DNA of 31,043 nt from Gamarada debralockiae (Eukaryota > Ascomycota > Leotiomycetes > Helotiales > Hyphodiscaceae), in the NCBI GenBank assembly GCA_002803225.1, contig NXFV01000572.1, positions 1-31,043 on the forward strand, in the 5' to 3' direction. Made by a program: the position numbers and the translations under genes. Every line of letters starts with the position of its first letter. Within the stretch, counting starts at the first letter, position 1. The notes below the pieces were generated by a model. It saw only the letters and a list, made by a program, of their open reading frames with translations, was not told where the DNA came from and did no database searches. This document shows positions 1-9,645 of this stretch, piece after piece.

Positions 1-358
1 GTGGCGGTCAATGGTACTCCTTCATTTAGGAAAACTCATTTTAGACAAAGCTGAGCGCCATAGTCGCTGAATTCGAGTGCTTGGTGCATTGTTCGGATGC
101 AGTTGCGCAAGTGGTACTTGTTGTGATTCTCACAAGTTTCTGGCACTACCAGCGCATTACAATTAGTTGACCCAGAATACGCTTTCGTGCCACTTGTACC
201 CTTCATATTCACATTGACAATGCTGCGTGTGAGACCCCGCAATCGCTGCACTCTCGTTGATCCCGATAAAAGTGCGCGGAAAAGATCAAGGGACAAGGCC
301 GGAAGGCCTGCATACAATCAGAGGTGCACGCACATTTATAGTTGTGTACCACATCGTT
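1..358. other. Intergenic, no gene seen
   Basis: This is the 3' side of the Zn2Cys6 gene. Short open frames occur on both strands, but none shows a family motif, a convincing start context or splice signals. I see no repeat or RNA gene. Confidence 0.5.
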
Positions 359-1615
359 CTAAGCCGTCTCCAACCCATATTTGACAGTAACATCTTCTCC
401 CAACCATGTCCGCGTAGCCTCAGGTCCCCATAACATCGTCATAATTAGTACACCGAGCTCCTCCAGGTCCATTGGTTTCGCCTTTGCAATCGCCTCGTCC
501 CAACGCGTGACCCATATCTCGAGTCGCTCCGTCTCTTCTTGGGCCTTACACCAACCGATGGCGGACTGGGCATCCCAAAGCGCTGCTTGTGCAGTGAAGC
601 ATACACGTAGATCCGTAGGGCTGTCGTAGCCAAGTTTCAGAAAACTGTATACACCCTTCAGCATGAATGTGGTTATAACGGTGCGTCGGATGCTTTCGTC
701 AACGAGCCAGGACTGCCAGTCCGACTTGCAGCCTATTGTCACGATACTCGTGTCTGTCGAACCTGGCGCAGCCAATGTAGCGTGTGCTGCGTTATACGTC
801 AGAGTGCTGAGTTGGCTCGCCCATAGGATCGCAATTGGTTCATCGGCTTCCGCATGGGCTCTGAGACGAATGTCGCCATCGAAGAGTCGCATCATCTGGT
901 AAAGCAGGAGCGCTTGTAGAGCCGCAAGAAGATCCGTTTTGGAGGCGAGTAGCGCATTGGTGCTTGCAATCAGCTGCTGACATTTATGCTCCAAATTTCT
1001 GAATACCAGTGCTTGGTTTGCCACGCCCTTCATGCAATACAAGGCGCACGCACTCATTGCATCCTGCAAAGCCGGAGAACAGCTTAGCTGGAACTGTATC
1101 CGGTGGATGAACATTGTTTGGCCATGCTGTGCGAATGTCCTCGGGATTGTTGCTAGTCGCTTTGCTACGAACTCCACACGAGCCTGGAGTTTTGCATCCG
1201 AAGTGATGGCTCGGACGATATCTGGATCAGCACTGCTCGACGCCTCTTGAGCAACTTTGTCTTGTATGCTATTGAAGATGAAGTTGTCATCGTCTTGCAT
1301 ACTCGCAGGGCTGAAATGGTTAGGGAATTCGAATAGAGCACCATCCCAGCATGTTGTGAGCAACGACGTCGGTTCCGCGTGATATTGCTCCAACTGCCAG
1401 TTGCTAGATGGCTGTCCGCCCAAACGCTCCGAGATAGGAACTGATTGATCCACGTTGGAATCAGGGCTCCGCTGTGGTTGATGACGATTTCGACCGATAT
1501 ATTGGCATTCAAAGCCTCTCGCGACGCAACGCTGGCATCTCGGCCATGTTCGGTCGCATTTTCGCTTAGTCTGGATGCATGCGAGGCACGACTTGTGGCG
1601 TGATGTGCTCGACAT
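359..1615 (-). CDS. Zn2Cys6 fungal transcription factor
   Basis: This is a 418-aa fungal regulator with an N-terminal binuclear zinc cluster. The six cysteines are at residues 10, 13, 20, 27, 30 and 37 (C-x2-C-x6-C-x6-C-x2-C-x6-C), with basic residues (TKRK) between the second and third. Such domains bind CGG-type triplets as monomers or dimers in the nucleus. The rest is a helical middle region without a clear match to the large fungal-specific activation domain. The size fits the short class of C6 regulators often found beside secondary-metabolism or catabolic genes. The frame is uninterrupted and the start lies just before the cluster, as usual. Genes for an NTF2/SnoaL-like protein and an NmrA-like protein follow on the same strand within 3.5 kb, so it may control them; that is inference. 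The family call is firm, the targets are unknown. Confidence 0.92.
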   Translation of the reverse strand: MSSTSRHKSCLACIQTKRKCDRTWPRCQRCVARGFECQYIGRNRHQPQRSPDSNVDQSVPISERLGGQPSSNWQLEQYHAEPTSLLTTCWDGALFEFPNHFSPASMQDDDNFIFNSIQDKVAQEASSSADPDIVRAITSDAKLQARVEFVAKRLATIPRTFAQHGQTMFIHRIQFQLSCSPALQDAMSACALYCMKGVANQALVFRNLEHKCQQLIASTNALLASKTDLLAALQALLLYQMMRLFDGDIRLRAHAEADEPIAILWASQLSTLTYNAAHATLAAPGSTDTSIVTIGCKSDWQSWLVDESIRRTVITTFMLKGVYSFLKLGYDSPTDLRVCFTAQAALWDAQSAIGWCKAQEETERLEIWVTRWDEAIAKAKPMDLEELGVLIMTMLWGPEATRTWLGEDVTVKYGLETA

Positions 1616-2067
1616 TTCGACTCATCATTTCCGGCGAGGAAGTGCAAGATTCGGGAGCGAATGTTCAATGTAGATCATTCGCGCATTTGCGTGCATTCTC
1701 GATAGTAGTGATAGAACGAGGTTGCGGAAGAGGGATTATGGTTCGGTGGAAAATCCGCTAGCGTCACAATTCTCCGCAAGCCGCAGGGACCAGCCCTTAA
1801 GAACAAAAGCTGCAATTGCTGCCTTGGCTCATCAAAGCCCCGCATGCTGCACTATACCGGACTTCAAGGGGTCAATGTGAATGCCACCTATGTTCTCGTC
1901 CATGGATGTTGCCAACTGTTAGTTCTCAACTCAAGAGTATTCTCTTTGCATACAAGTAACAATCAAGCTTAGTATTCGTGATACACCTATTTCTCCCCGA
2001 GCCACCCCACATGATACCACCGAGGCATCACCAACTTTTACATATAGCAACCTCCCGGACTTTGTTC
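1616..2067. other. Upstream region of the Zn2Cys6 gene
   Basis: This interval lies between the start of the Zn2Cys6 gene and the 3' end of the SnoaL-like gene, both on the minus strand. It should hold the regulator's promoter. I see no convincing coding frame and no clear TATA box. Confidence 0.4.
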
Positions 2068-2529
2068 TCATATAGCCTCCACCTCCGTTTGTCCTGTCAG
2101 CTTCCTCTTTCCATCAATCCACTTAACCTCCCAGAGAATCACGTTGGTCTTTTTGGTCTCCTTGCCCGTTGCCTTCTCCTTAACCGTCCATTTGCTAAGA
2201 ACTGCCACCACGCCGTCCGGCTTTTCCGGGTTCTCCCATTGAAGAATCACAGAGAAGGTGTCTTGAATCGAAGTACCAGAACTACGGGCGTATTGAAGGC
2301 CTGGCTTGAATTGGTCGTACGTGTAGACATTGTGGTTGATTCTGTCAGTGCGCCTGTGTCAGATGTGCTTGCCAATATGTTATGAAGTTCGGGTCGCGTA
2401 CTTAACTACTAAACTTGGATCAACTTGCTCATGGACGGCTTTGAGGGCGATTTCGTCATTCGGTTGAATGAACAGAGTATCGTTGAGCTCTGTCACCCAC
2501 TCACTGAGGGTTTGCGGTTGGACTGACAT
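2068..2529 (-). CDS. Small NTF2/SnoaL-like protein, two exons
   Basis: I read two exons on the minus strand: 2529-2402 and 2341-2068, giving 133 aa. The 60-nt intron (2401-2342) starts GTACGC, carries a CTGAC branch site and ends CTGACAG. The codon split across it closes cleanly (VVK then INHNVY). The start is the ATG at 2529, giving MSVQPQTLSEW. The length, an N-terminal helical part, and a C-terminal run of beta strands with KWTVKEKATGKET and a final GQTEVEAI are what NTF2-like/SnoaL-type fungal proteins show. In such families the cone-shaped fold serves as a small-molecule binding pocket, often in polyketide or stress metabolism. No catalytic residue can be assigned from sequence alone. 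The exon structure is well supported; the family call is moderate and another alpha+beta barrel family is possible. Confidence 0.7.
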
Positions 2530-3333
2530 CGTGTGTTGCTATACATTGTCAACAAATTATTGCGGTAACAATTGAGCTACGCACCTATGAAAATGGTCGA
2601 GATTAAAGTGAGGGGCTGAAGAGCGTGGTTGGATTTTTATAATTTGAGGCAGGAAACGCATTCTATACCTGTTGACTCTGCAACAATGAGCATTTCGCTT
2701 TGGGTCACTCTGAACTGCATCTGTGCCCGACCGCCTGGAGTCTACTGGCGTCTGCGGATTTGCGGAGTTTCTACGCTCACTTAGGTTTACCTTCCAATGT
2801 TCAACAATTAGCGGAGGATACTCCACATCCGTTCCGCCGTACTCCGCTACCTACCTCATCACTCCTGCGGGCTTCTTCATCAAAGAGATGCGGACGCCCC
2901 ATCGCAACAAGCATATCTTAGGGCTACATCTACGGCGCTTGGAGTCCGGCAGAAGCGACGGGCAAATTTTCGGAGTTTGTTGGGAGATGCGGAGGAGAAT
3001 CGGCCCAACTCCACAGTGAAACCCACACTTCGAATCAACCTGCGCCAACTTCAGCAAAAGATGCCCACAGCTTACAACATTGATGCGCAAGTTCTTTTGT
3101 GTCGCAGGAACCATGCGAATTGCGGCAGGAGAAGTTGGATGCTTGACAAACCATAAAGGGCCACCGATTATCGTGCTTGCGGAGTTTTAACAAAGTCTTT
3201 CTGATTCGTTTATCGTGCTCAACATGACCGTCTACACTGTGCATCGTCAAGTCGTATCCTATCAATACCCTTCCTTTCTTCATGCACTCTTCTAGTTAAC
3301 TCTTCTGCTATTGGCCCTAATACCAGTCCAGCT
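2530..3333. other. Intergenic region rich in CGGAG motifs
   Basis: There is no convincing gene. On both strands CGGAG or its complement CTCCG recurs (for example near 2760, 2812, 2825, 2850, 2968, 2990 and 3180), some as inverted pairs. A TATAAT-like stretch near 2638 could serve the minus-strand SnoaL-like gene. Zn2Cys6 regulators bind CGG triplets, so this may be a regulator-binding region; that is inference. Confidence 0.35.
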
Positions 3334-3400
3334 ATGTCTCCAACGGCCACTGTCCTCATCACTAGTGCAAATCGTGGTTTTTGTCATACTCAGTGATCTG
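3334..3400 (+). pseudogene. Start of a short-chain dehydrogenase, decayed
   Basis: From the ATG at 3334 the frame reads MSPTATVLITSANRGF and stops soon after. TVLIT-x-ANRG is the first strand and turn of the Rossmann fold in fungal short-chain dehydrogenases, normally TGANRGIG. The rest of the enzyme (NNAG, YxxxK) is not visible downstream in any frame. A following stretch ending TTGCAG could be an old intron. I read it as a truncated remnant, but with so short a match chance similarity is possible. Confidence 0.35.
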
Positions 3401-3439
3401 ATAGGTTCAATTGCAGAATCCATGGTCTCCTAATCTATG

Positions 3440-3915
3440 GGAGAGACGATGACTATATACAGGTACAGCTTGCAGGACTGGAAGTACACTTACCGCGGAT
3501 GAAGCTTGATTTTCTTCTCAAGGATGCTACGAGCCTACTTGAGCCGAAGAACACTACCATCACGTGATAACTATTTTTCGGAGAGAGAATGCGATGGGGG
3601 AGAACGGAGGAAGGGGACGGAGGATATAGCCCTTCTTCAGTTTAGGATGCGTCGGCGCCTTCCAGAAGACTAACGGGTTTGGATCACGGATCTTCTTGAG
3701 AATGGCAATCTCTCTTTTGGTTTTACTCTCATGTGGAGAATATCCATCCTAAGTCGACGTTTCTTCGGGAACCTAGGTATAATCTTGATAGTGACACAGT
3801 CTCCAGTATCTAGGTTTAGCGCAAGGTTAACCGCGGATAGTCTGAATCGAAAGTATGCGTATTATTGGATCCGAAGTACCTTGAGGGTGTGTGGAGGCAC
3901 TCTTCATGCTTTTTA
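3440..3915 (-). pseudogene. Possible decayed coding region, unidentified
   Basis: On the minus strand several short stretches read like protein in changing frames, for example one with REIAILKKIRDPNPLVFWK and one with VTIKIIPRFPKKRRLRMD. The frames shift over a few tens of bases and no start or domain can be fixed. It may be the remains of an unknown gene. I do not recognise the family. Confidence 0.25.
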
Positions 3916-4027
3916 AATGGTTCACGGTTCGGAACATCTGTCGCGCATCGAATGAGAGATTACTATCGGTGAATAATTAAAATTTTTCTTCCATCATGTA
4001 CCACACTGGTGCGATAGAAGCGTGGCA

Positions 4028-4924
4028 TCAACGCTTCTCAAACTTGCTACTATTCTCCAGCCATCCCCTGAAGTCCTGTAGCTCTGGGTACTCCTTTCTC
4101 AATGCCTCGATATCCACTTTGTACCCATCCGTCTTGAACCACCCAAACATGGTCCGCAGCTCCTTAACAATGTGTTGGATCCCAGCGCCAAGAAACGAGA
4201 AAAGCGTTGGCATGCCGAAACCCATCGTCTGCTTGAAGATATTGGATGCCTCATCGTAGGTGAGTTCATCTCCCGCAATCCCAGTTGCTTGACCTTGATA
4301 CTTTTCCGGCTCGAGCAGTGCAGCGGCACCGAAATGGCCAACGTCCTTGATAGAAACTATTTGCAGCCGGCGGTTTCCGAGGCCCGACCACATGCTTGCG
4401 AAGGTCTTGCCCATAAAGTCTGGTGTAAGGTTTTCCATGAATACGACTGGGCGTAAGATGGTCCACTTCATACTGCTCTGCCCGGTTCGCTCCCTCAGAT
4501 AGGCTTCGATGCGATGCTTGGAAGCGAAATGCGGAACGCTGGTGGGAGTCTCATCCGATAGCTTGGGGCCGCCGCGGTCGACCGAAGCAAAGACAAAATG
4601 CTTCACTCCGTGTGCAATGCTTGCATCGATAAGTGGCTTGGCTTGGGCTTCCTCTGCACCACTGTTTCCTGGTACAGTAACACAGTACACCCCGTCGATA
4701 GCTCCAGCCCTCTCAAAGATCGCTTCCGCATGATCGAGGTACCCTTGAATGAGAGTAACATTTGGATTTGAAGCCAGACGTTTAGCTCCGCTTGAGTCCG
4801 GACTGCGAGTCAAAGCGAGTATCTGGAATGGCTGAGTTGAGGAAGCGTTCGCAAGAAGGCTGTCGACCACGGCACCTCCTTGCTTGCCAGTTGCACCTGT
4901 GACGAGAAATCTTCGATGGTCCAT
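4028..4924 (-). CDS. NmrA-like NAD(P)-binding protein
   Basis: This is a complete 298-aa protein of the NmrA-like atypical short-chain dehydrogenase family. The N-terminus has the dinucleotide-binding loop TGATGKQGG at residues 9-17 after a short beta strand (RFLVT), as in NmrA and HSCARG. The middle has the family pattern KHFVFASVDRGG followed by the helix with FASKHRIEAYLRE. The C-terminal LRPVVFMENL is also characteristic. Members sense NAD(P) redox state and repress nitrogen genes, or act as reductases in secondary metabolism; the YxxxK pair of classic enzymes is not evident, with K near residue 135, so a sensor or isoflavone-reductase-like role fits. The length is normal and there is no intron. 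The start at 4924 is the only one that leaves a full Rossmann strand. It lies in the same orientation as the regulator and SnoaL-like gene. Confidence 0.92.
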   Translation of the reverse strand: MDHRRFLVTGATGKQGGAVVDSLLANASSTQPFQILALTRSPDSSGAKRLASNPNVTLIQGYLDHAEAIFERAGAIDGVYCVTVPGNSGAEEAQAKPLIDASIAHGVKHFVFASVDRGGPKLSDETPTSVPHFASKHRIEAYLRERTGQSSMKWTILRPVVFMENLTPDFMGKTFASMWSGLGNRRLQIVSIKDVGHFGAAALLEPEKYQGQATGIAGDELTYDEASNIFKQTMGFGMPTLFSFLGAGIQHIVKELRTMFGWFKTDGYKVDIEALRKEYPELQDFRGWLENSSKFEKR

Positions 4925-5396
4925 TTTTATGGTGTAGTCATTGAGAGGATAGATGGTTGAATTTACATGACAAAAGGTTGAGTATCAAGAGCCGGCCCAC
5001 GAAGGCATCTTATGGCTCCGTATCAGAAGGCGGCCTCTATCGCGCTGTGATTTGCACATGAGACATTCTGGATGACAGAGCGAATGACACTGACGCCAAG
5101 ACGGGAGATAGTGGAATGCCTCAGAGTGTGTGGCTTGCTAAAGTGTCCGAGGTGGAGCAAATTTTCCCCGTGCAGGGTCAACGTACGAAAGGGGATTGCC
5201 AAAATTCATGCAACAAAAGTGGATTCCATTCTGCCATTTAATTAGTCTAAATACAGTAAAATCTCAATGCCACCCTAATCTCCTACTCTCTAATATTCAG
5301 TTTTGAGCTCCTTTTCTGACGAGAACTTTCTGATTCTTTGAGGGATAGCCTTAAGATGACAGACTTCAGGCCGCTTTTGAGAGGGAGTGGCGGTAG
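4925..5396. other. Upstream region of the NmrA-like gene
   Basis: This is the 5' flank of the minus-strand NmrA-like gene, passing into the minisatellite. No other gene is visible. The long minus-strand open frame that enters here from the repeat is a product of the repeat. Confidence 0.4.
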
Positions 5397-5623
5397 CGTA
5401 TACGTACAGGTAGAGTATGCACACGGATGGAGTATGCGTACAAATAAAGTATGTGTACAGATAGAGTATACATATAGATAGAGTATACGTACAGATGGAG
5501 TATGCGTACGAATGGAGTATGTGTACAAATAGAGTATACGCTCGGATGGAGTATATATACAGATGGAGTATGCGTACAGATAGAGTATACATACAGATAG
5601 AGTATATATATAGATAGAGTATT
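5397..5623. repeat. 17-bp minisatellite, array 1 (13 units)
   Basis: Thirteen consecutive 17-bp units plus six further bases can be read, with consensus AGTATRYGTACAGATRG. The AGTAT core is constant in the full units. Differences among units fall at fixed positions and are almost all A/G or C/T exchanges. Because 17 is not a multiple of 3, three units make a 17-residue protein period. This produces a false repetitive open frame on the minus strand. Confidence 0.92.
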
Positions 5624-5880
5624 GTAGAAGGAACGAAATGCGAGTATAGCGCTTCCCGATTGCGCTGGTTATCGCCCGTGACTCTAGTGAAGGGCAGATG
5701 CCTGATTGCGACCCAAAACTAAAACAGAAGATGTAACTATCGAATATATATGTATATAAAAGAGGTGATGATCTAGTTGTAAGAAAAGAAGGATTCTTCA
5801 ACAAAAGCTTGGATGTGCCGCATGGCACGTGATATCCAGCTAAGCGAAGTTGGCATTAACGTAACCGATTTCCCCACCAC
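5624..5880. other. Spacer between the two minisatellite arrays
   Basis: About 257 bp of unique sequence separates the arrays. It has an AT-rich patch near 5740-5765 and a CACGTG palindrome near 5826. No gene is visible. Confidence 0.4.
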
Positions 5881-5954
5881 AGTATACATACAGATAGAGT
5901 ATACATATACATAGAGTATGTATACAGATGGAGTATATGTATGGATGGAGTATA
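5881..5954. repeat. 17-bp minisatellite, array 2 (4 units)
   Basis: Four 17-bp units plus six bases of the same family as array 1 begin with AGTATACATACAGATAG. The AGTAT core is kept and the flanking positions vary mainly by transitions. The shared unit shows the two arrays have one origin, split by an insertion or by internal decay. Confidence 0.88.
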
Positions 5955-7008
5955 TACTATAATAGCATATATTTTTATTAGCTTTTAAATATAAAGTTAC
6001 TAAATCTTAAGCTCTATTCTACTAGTAGGAACGTCTCTCTACTCTCTTATCCTATCTAGTTATCTTATTTATAATATAGACATTAATCAACACGTGACTA
6101 AGTTTAACTTGATTTCGAGCTTGATTTTCAAAGCTCTGTCTTCTTCTTCTTGAGTCATCTTGACTCTCTCGAGTTTAAATACTAAATTATATTGCTTGTG
6201 GCGAGTCAGGATGGCTCCAAGTGGCTCGCTTTTAATAGTGTGTTTTACTCCCTAGCTTAGAATAAGCCTAGTATATGTTAGGGGGTTTTTAGCTGCTGAT
6301 CAATAAATGAGCAAGATTAAAATAACCAGAACACAAGTCCAAGAGAGATCTCGAAAGTCAGGAAATCAAGAGTCAAGAATTAAGTTCAAGTTAATTTAAG
6401 GAAAAACAACTCTATGTAATTAAAACTATCACATAAGATAAACATAAAGAGAATAGATCTACACATAAGATCTTATATAACTTGCTTTTCTACACATGAA
6501 TACACGTGTAGTTGTGTTTGTTTACATTTGACTACAGGTGGTATTAGCTCACGGTTCTCACGTGCGATGCTAAGACGCTTCACCACTGGTTCCTCTTTCT
6601 ATCTACCGTGGGGCGGTTCCAAGGGTCACTTGGGGCCTCATGGAGCCCATGACGCGCCTTATAAATACAGGAGAGACTTGATTGAGGGGGTAATGGTCTG
6701 TCCGGCTAAGCCGAATTGGCAGATTTGGCCGGGAATTTCAAGCACTTGTGTAATACAGTTTAGCTTAGTTCCAGAGAAACAGTCTAATAGAGTTGTTCTG
6801 CACAAATCCCGGCACACTTTCTTTTGAACATTCAAACATTTTCCGATGCGAATAGCTAACGTGCATCATCTCTTAACACTACGCCTATTGCCACGTCCCC
6901 ATGGGCCTTTGGTACATGTTCGTTTGCCTCATTAACATTCCTCAGTTCATCCTGCAGCTTGTAATAAAGGAATATTTGTACGTCAGCTTCCGGTTTCAAT
7001 GATTATGA
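5955..7008. other. AT-rich repeat-like region, no gene
   Basis: The DNA is AT-rich to about 6530 and then more balanced. I see no believable gene. A TATAAATA box near 6661 and several CCCC/GGGG-type patches lie in the second half and could be promoter for the open frame that follows. The 6197-6536 part is described separately as a possible LTR relic. Confidence 0.4.
6197..6536. mobile_element. Possible LTR relic
   Basis: This AT-rich block begins TGTGG and ends CTACA, giving TG...CA ends. It is followed at once by GGTGGTATTAGCTC, which loosely resembles the tRNA-Met type primer-binding site of copia elements (TGGTATCAGAGC). There is no flanking target duplication and no recognisable gag or pol downstream. 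This is a weak call; the block could simply be AT-rich decayed DNA. Confidence 0.22.
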
Positions 7009-7494
7009 GCAGGCTCTCCCCTCTACATTCCATTAACAACAACATCTCAATCATTCACCACAGCCTTGGTATCCACCGGCAACTTCAACCTAGCCCAAGC
7101 TGAAGGATTCGTTCGTATCCTGCAAGACCATGCCAAATATCTTCAGTCTTGGGAGCTGAAACTCGCTTTCAATCCTCATCAGAATCCAGACACTGGAGTC
7201 GCCAAAGAGATCTTGCCATCGAGGGTGAGGAGCGTGGCGGAGTGGATGAAGTTAACTGGCTTTACTGGGCAGCATGGCAACGCTTTGAAGGACTATACTA
7301 GGCTATCTTGCTTCGACCTCTTTGAATGGAGGCTTTCCGATTTGGATTATGTGTCACGTATCCATGCCGAGTCGTCTGCGACTGAAGCAAGTCCTTTTCA
7401 TAATATGGGAGGATTGACGGAGGATGGAAAGGTGCGCGATAGTGGGGCTCGACCGAATGAACCCCGGAAGTTTCGACGGCATGAAGGGACGTGA
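7009..7494 (+). CDS. Unrecognised ORF, start unclear
   Basis: An open frame runs from 7009 to the stop at 7494. It has a plausible protein composition, including AQAEGFVRILQDHAKYLQSW and a charged C-terminus ending NEPRKFRRHEGT. There is no ATG in the early part. Either translation starts at an upstream exon or the 5' end is broken; CACAG at 7059-7063 could be a splice acceptor. The preceding sequence, AT- and C-rich with ATTAACAACAACATC, looks like a fungal leader. I find no known domain. It may be a real orphan exon or a remnant, and coding potential is only moderately convincing. Confidence 0.35.
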   Translation, partial: AGSPLYIPLTTTSQSFTTALVSTGNFNLAQAEGFVRILQDHAKYLQSWELKLAFNPHQNPDTGVAKEILPSRVRSVAEWMKLTGFTGQHGNALKDYTRLSCFDLFEWRLSDLDYVSRIHAESSATEASPFHNMGGLTEDGKVRDSGARPNEPRKFRRHEGT

Positions 7495-8261
7495 AGACTC
7501 GTATTCTCGGAATGGAGGTTTTGACAGACTTTGGACGAATACTGCCGGAATATATTGGGATAGATTGAATGTCGAATAGTCAATCCAAGCCATTTGCCCT
7601 ATTCTCCCATTTTTCACATGAACAGAAATGAACTCTCGAGCCAGCACACATCAGGACTCATGCTAGAGCCACCATCAAATTTGTCTCTCTAGGCATAAGG
7701 CATCAACAGCTCTCGCTCTCTCTCCATTTCGTGCATATAAGAACTGTTTTCTATCCAAAGCGCCCCAAGTTCCTCAGCAAAGTGCCGTCTGCGGCGACGT
7801 CAGGCGTTGGAGCGATTTATAAGGTAATGAGGGTCGTGCCAGAGGCATCCCTATCCAAATTGCCGCGAAGGCGAGACGATTGATTTTCAGATCAAGGTCC
7901 ATTTTTTCTTCGTATAGTTATGAGGAGAGCTGTTGGTGAAGAAGTGGAGGAGAGGAGAGATATGTGTGCAATATCAAAAATTTTGCGTACTGACTGCGAG
8001 TGTCTGATGACACCAACGCCGTGAGGAAACGCCTGACAATCAGACAACGAGGGAAATAGGATACAAGGGAGAATTCTTGCTGCTTTTGAATCCCACTCAA
8101 TTGTCCTTATATCTCCGTCGCTCCAGCTTGGAGGCTTTCGAGAGCGGCAGTAGAATCTGCAGACACAGGCCGACCTCGTCGAGCAACAAACAATACCTGT
8201 TTTCATCTGTACCTCATACATAATATAATCATACACTTCCACGTCGGATCCTGAAATCGTA
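7495..8261. other. Intergenic between convergent genes
   Basis: This is the 3' space between the plus-strand orphan ORF and the minus-strand DUF4202 gene. Minus-strand open frames here overlap the DUF4202 3' end and have no domain. I see no supported gene. Confidence 0.4.
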
Positions 8262-8849
8262 TCATCCCGCCAGCGCCTTCCCAATCAACCCCTTACACTC
8301 CTCCGACATCCGTACCTGCAACGCTAGCTCATGTCCCTTCTCACTCATCTTCCCCCACGTCTTCCTCAATATCCCAATAATCTTCTCCTCATCATGTTCC
8401 TTCTCGAATGCCTCGAATTGATCATCCAGAAACACTAAACACGCCACATCTTCCAGTATCTGCGTCTCCTCATTATTCTTCAGATCCTCCTTCCGTATCA
8501 ACCGCGCCACTTCTTCCGCCTCCTCAGTTGTGAAATTACATCCTATACATATCGCGGATGCTAGATCGGCTTGTCGTTTCTTGAGGAATGTGCGCCAGGC
8601 GAAGTATCCCGGCTTCGTCATGGGATAGGAGGAACGGGGGATCTCCCAGCGTCGGAAATGTTGCGCGCGGATTGCGACTTTGAGGATTGGTGAGGCTTCG
8701 GGGGATCGCAGGGAAAGGTAGTGTGACATCTGCTGAGCGTAATGGAGCTCGTAGGGTACATCTTTGCCGTCGATGATCGTAATGTTTGGGTCCTGCGCGT
8801 GGGCTTCGTCGATGAGGGAGATTGCTGCTTCGTAGTTTTCTGCTGCCAT
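8262..8849 (-). CDS. DUF4202 domain protein
   Basis: This is a complete DUF4202 protein of 195 aa if started at the ATG at 8849 (MAAENYEAAISLIDEAHAQD). Family landmarks in order are: ISLIDEAHAQDPN near residue 10, VPYELHYAQQM near 31, AIRAQHFRRWEIPRSSYPM at 59-77, the LxxKRQ helix near 90, ETQILEDVACLVFLDDQFE at 128-146 and HDEEKIIGILRKTWGKMS at 152-169. The spaced His and Asp residues recall HD-type metal-binding folds, but activity is unknown to me. The same frame stays open upstream to an ATG at 9101, adding 84 residues unlike the family, so I prefer 8849. It diverges from the two-exon gene at 9646. The family call is strong, function is unknown. Confidence 0.9.
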   Translation of the reverse strand: MAAENYEAAISLIDEAHAQDPNITIIDGKDVPYELHYAQQMSHYLSLRSPEASPILKVAIRAQHFRRWEIPRSSYPMTKPGYFAWRTFLKKRQADLASAICIGCNFTTEEAEEVARLIRKEDLKNNEETQILEDVACLVFLDDQFEAFEKEHDEEKIIGILRKTWGKMSEKGHELALQVRMSEECKGLIGKALAG

Positions 8850-9645
8850 TGCGGCGACTGAGTAGAGAGTTGTTTCTGCGAGAGAGTCTTTGAGTACGGA
8901 ATAGAGGAATTGAGGTATTGGGCCACAATAGACACGGCGTAGTTTGTGGTTGATGTTGTGGAAGATGTTGAAAGGGAGGGGTTGATAAGAGATAAGGTTA
9001 GAGGATGTCGCTGCCTCCAAGCGCACCCTCAAAAGGCCCGTGATTTCAAGTTCACGGCCCACCTGCTTCTCTCTAAAGTCCACCACCCGAGTGCTTTTCA
9101 ACGACCTCTGCTTGCCGTTTTCAAATGTCTTCCCTCTGACACATCAATAGCCACTCTTTTCCGATACTCCGACTGCAAGTCATGATTGATCTTCCAAGTG
9201 TTATTGGTTACAGGTACGGCGTAGAGGCTCTGGAGGCGCTATCAGGTGGACAAATGCACAAGTGCATGCTCAGCCACATCTCACTCTGCATGAACTTGCA
9301 TGACTTGCATCATCGCAGAGCTGAGCTGAGCCATCACGATTTTCCTCTGCCACACTCGGTGACATTTTTCTTCTCCCCCACAAATTGCGGCTGCTGCCTG
9401 GGCTCCATGCAGGCCTTATCGTTCAAGTGAGGCTGAGTCAAGGGATAGCATCGGACATGAGATCGCTATGTTTTGTATAAGTGTCGACAAGTTCGTCTCC
9501 TTTCTCTTCTTCGACTTAACAATCTCACAAGCCTTGGCATTCACTCATATCCGAGCAAAAAATATCCTGTATACTTTATCTTATATCAAGTATCCGTCTT
9601 GGATACCAAGTCGTTCTGTAATTGTGTTCACCCTTGAAACTCAAA
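8850..9645. promoter_or_regulatory. Divergent promoter region
   Basis: This interval separates the start of the DUF4202 gene (minus) from the start of the two-exon gene (plus), so it should hold both promoters. The first 250 bases are open in the DUF4202 frame. Around 9265-9340 are short direct repeats of TGCATGAACTTGCATGACT type and repeated GAGCTGAGC. No independent gene is supported. Confidence 0.45.

Noticed and set aside
1165..1668. 167-codon minus-strand frame overlapping the Zn2Cys6 gene
   Set aside because: It is a shadow; the other frame carries the intact six-cysteine cluster.
5283..5828. Long minus-strand open frame of repetitive Tyr/Ile/Ser-rich protein
   Set aside because: It is the translation of the 17-bp minisatellite; the period follows from 3 x 17 bp, and no start context or domain supports a gene.
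5397..5954. CRISPR-like array
   Set aside because: Units are contiguous without spacers and the genome is fungal.
7892..8284. Minus-strand open frame overlapping the DUF4202 stop
   Set aside because: It is in another frame of the 3' region, without motif or good start.
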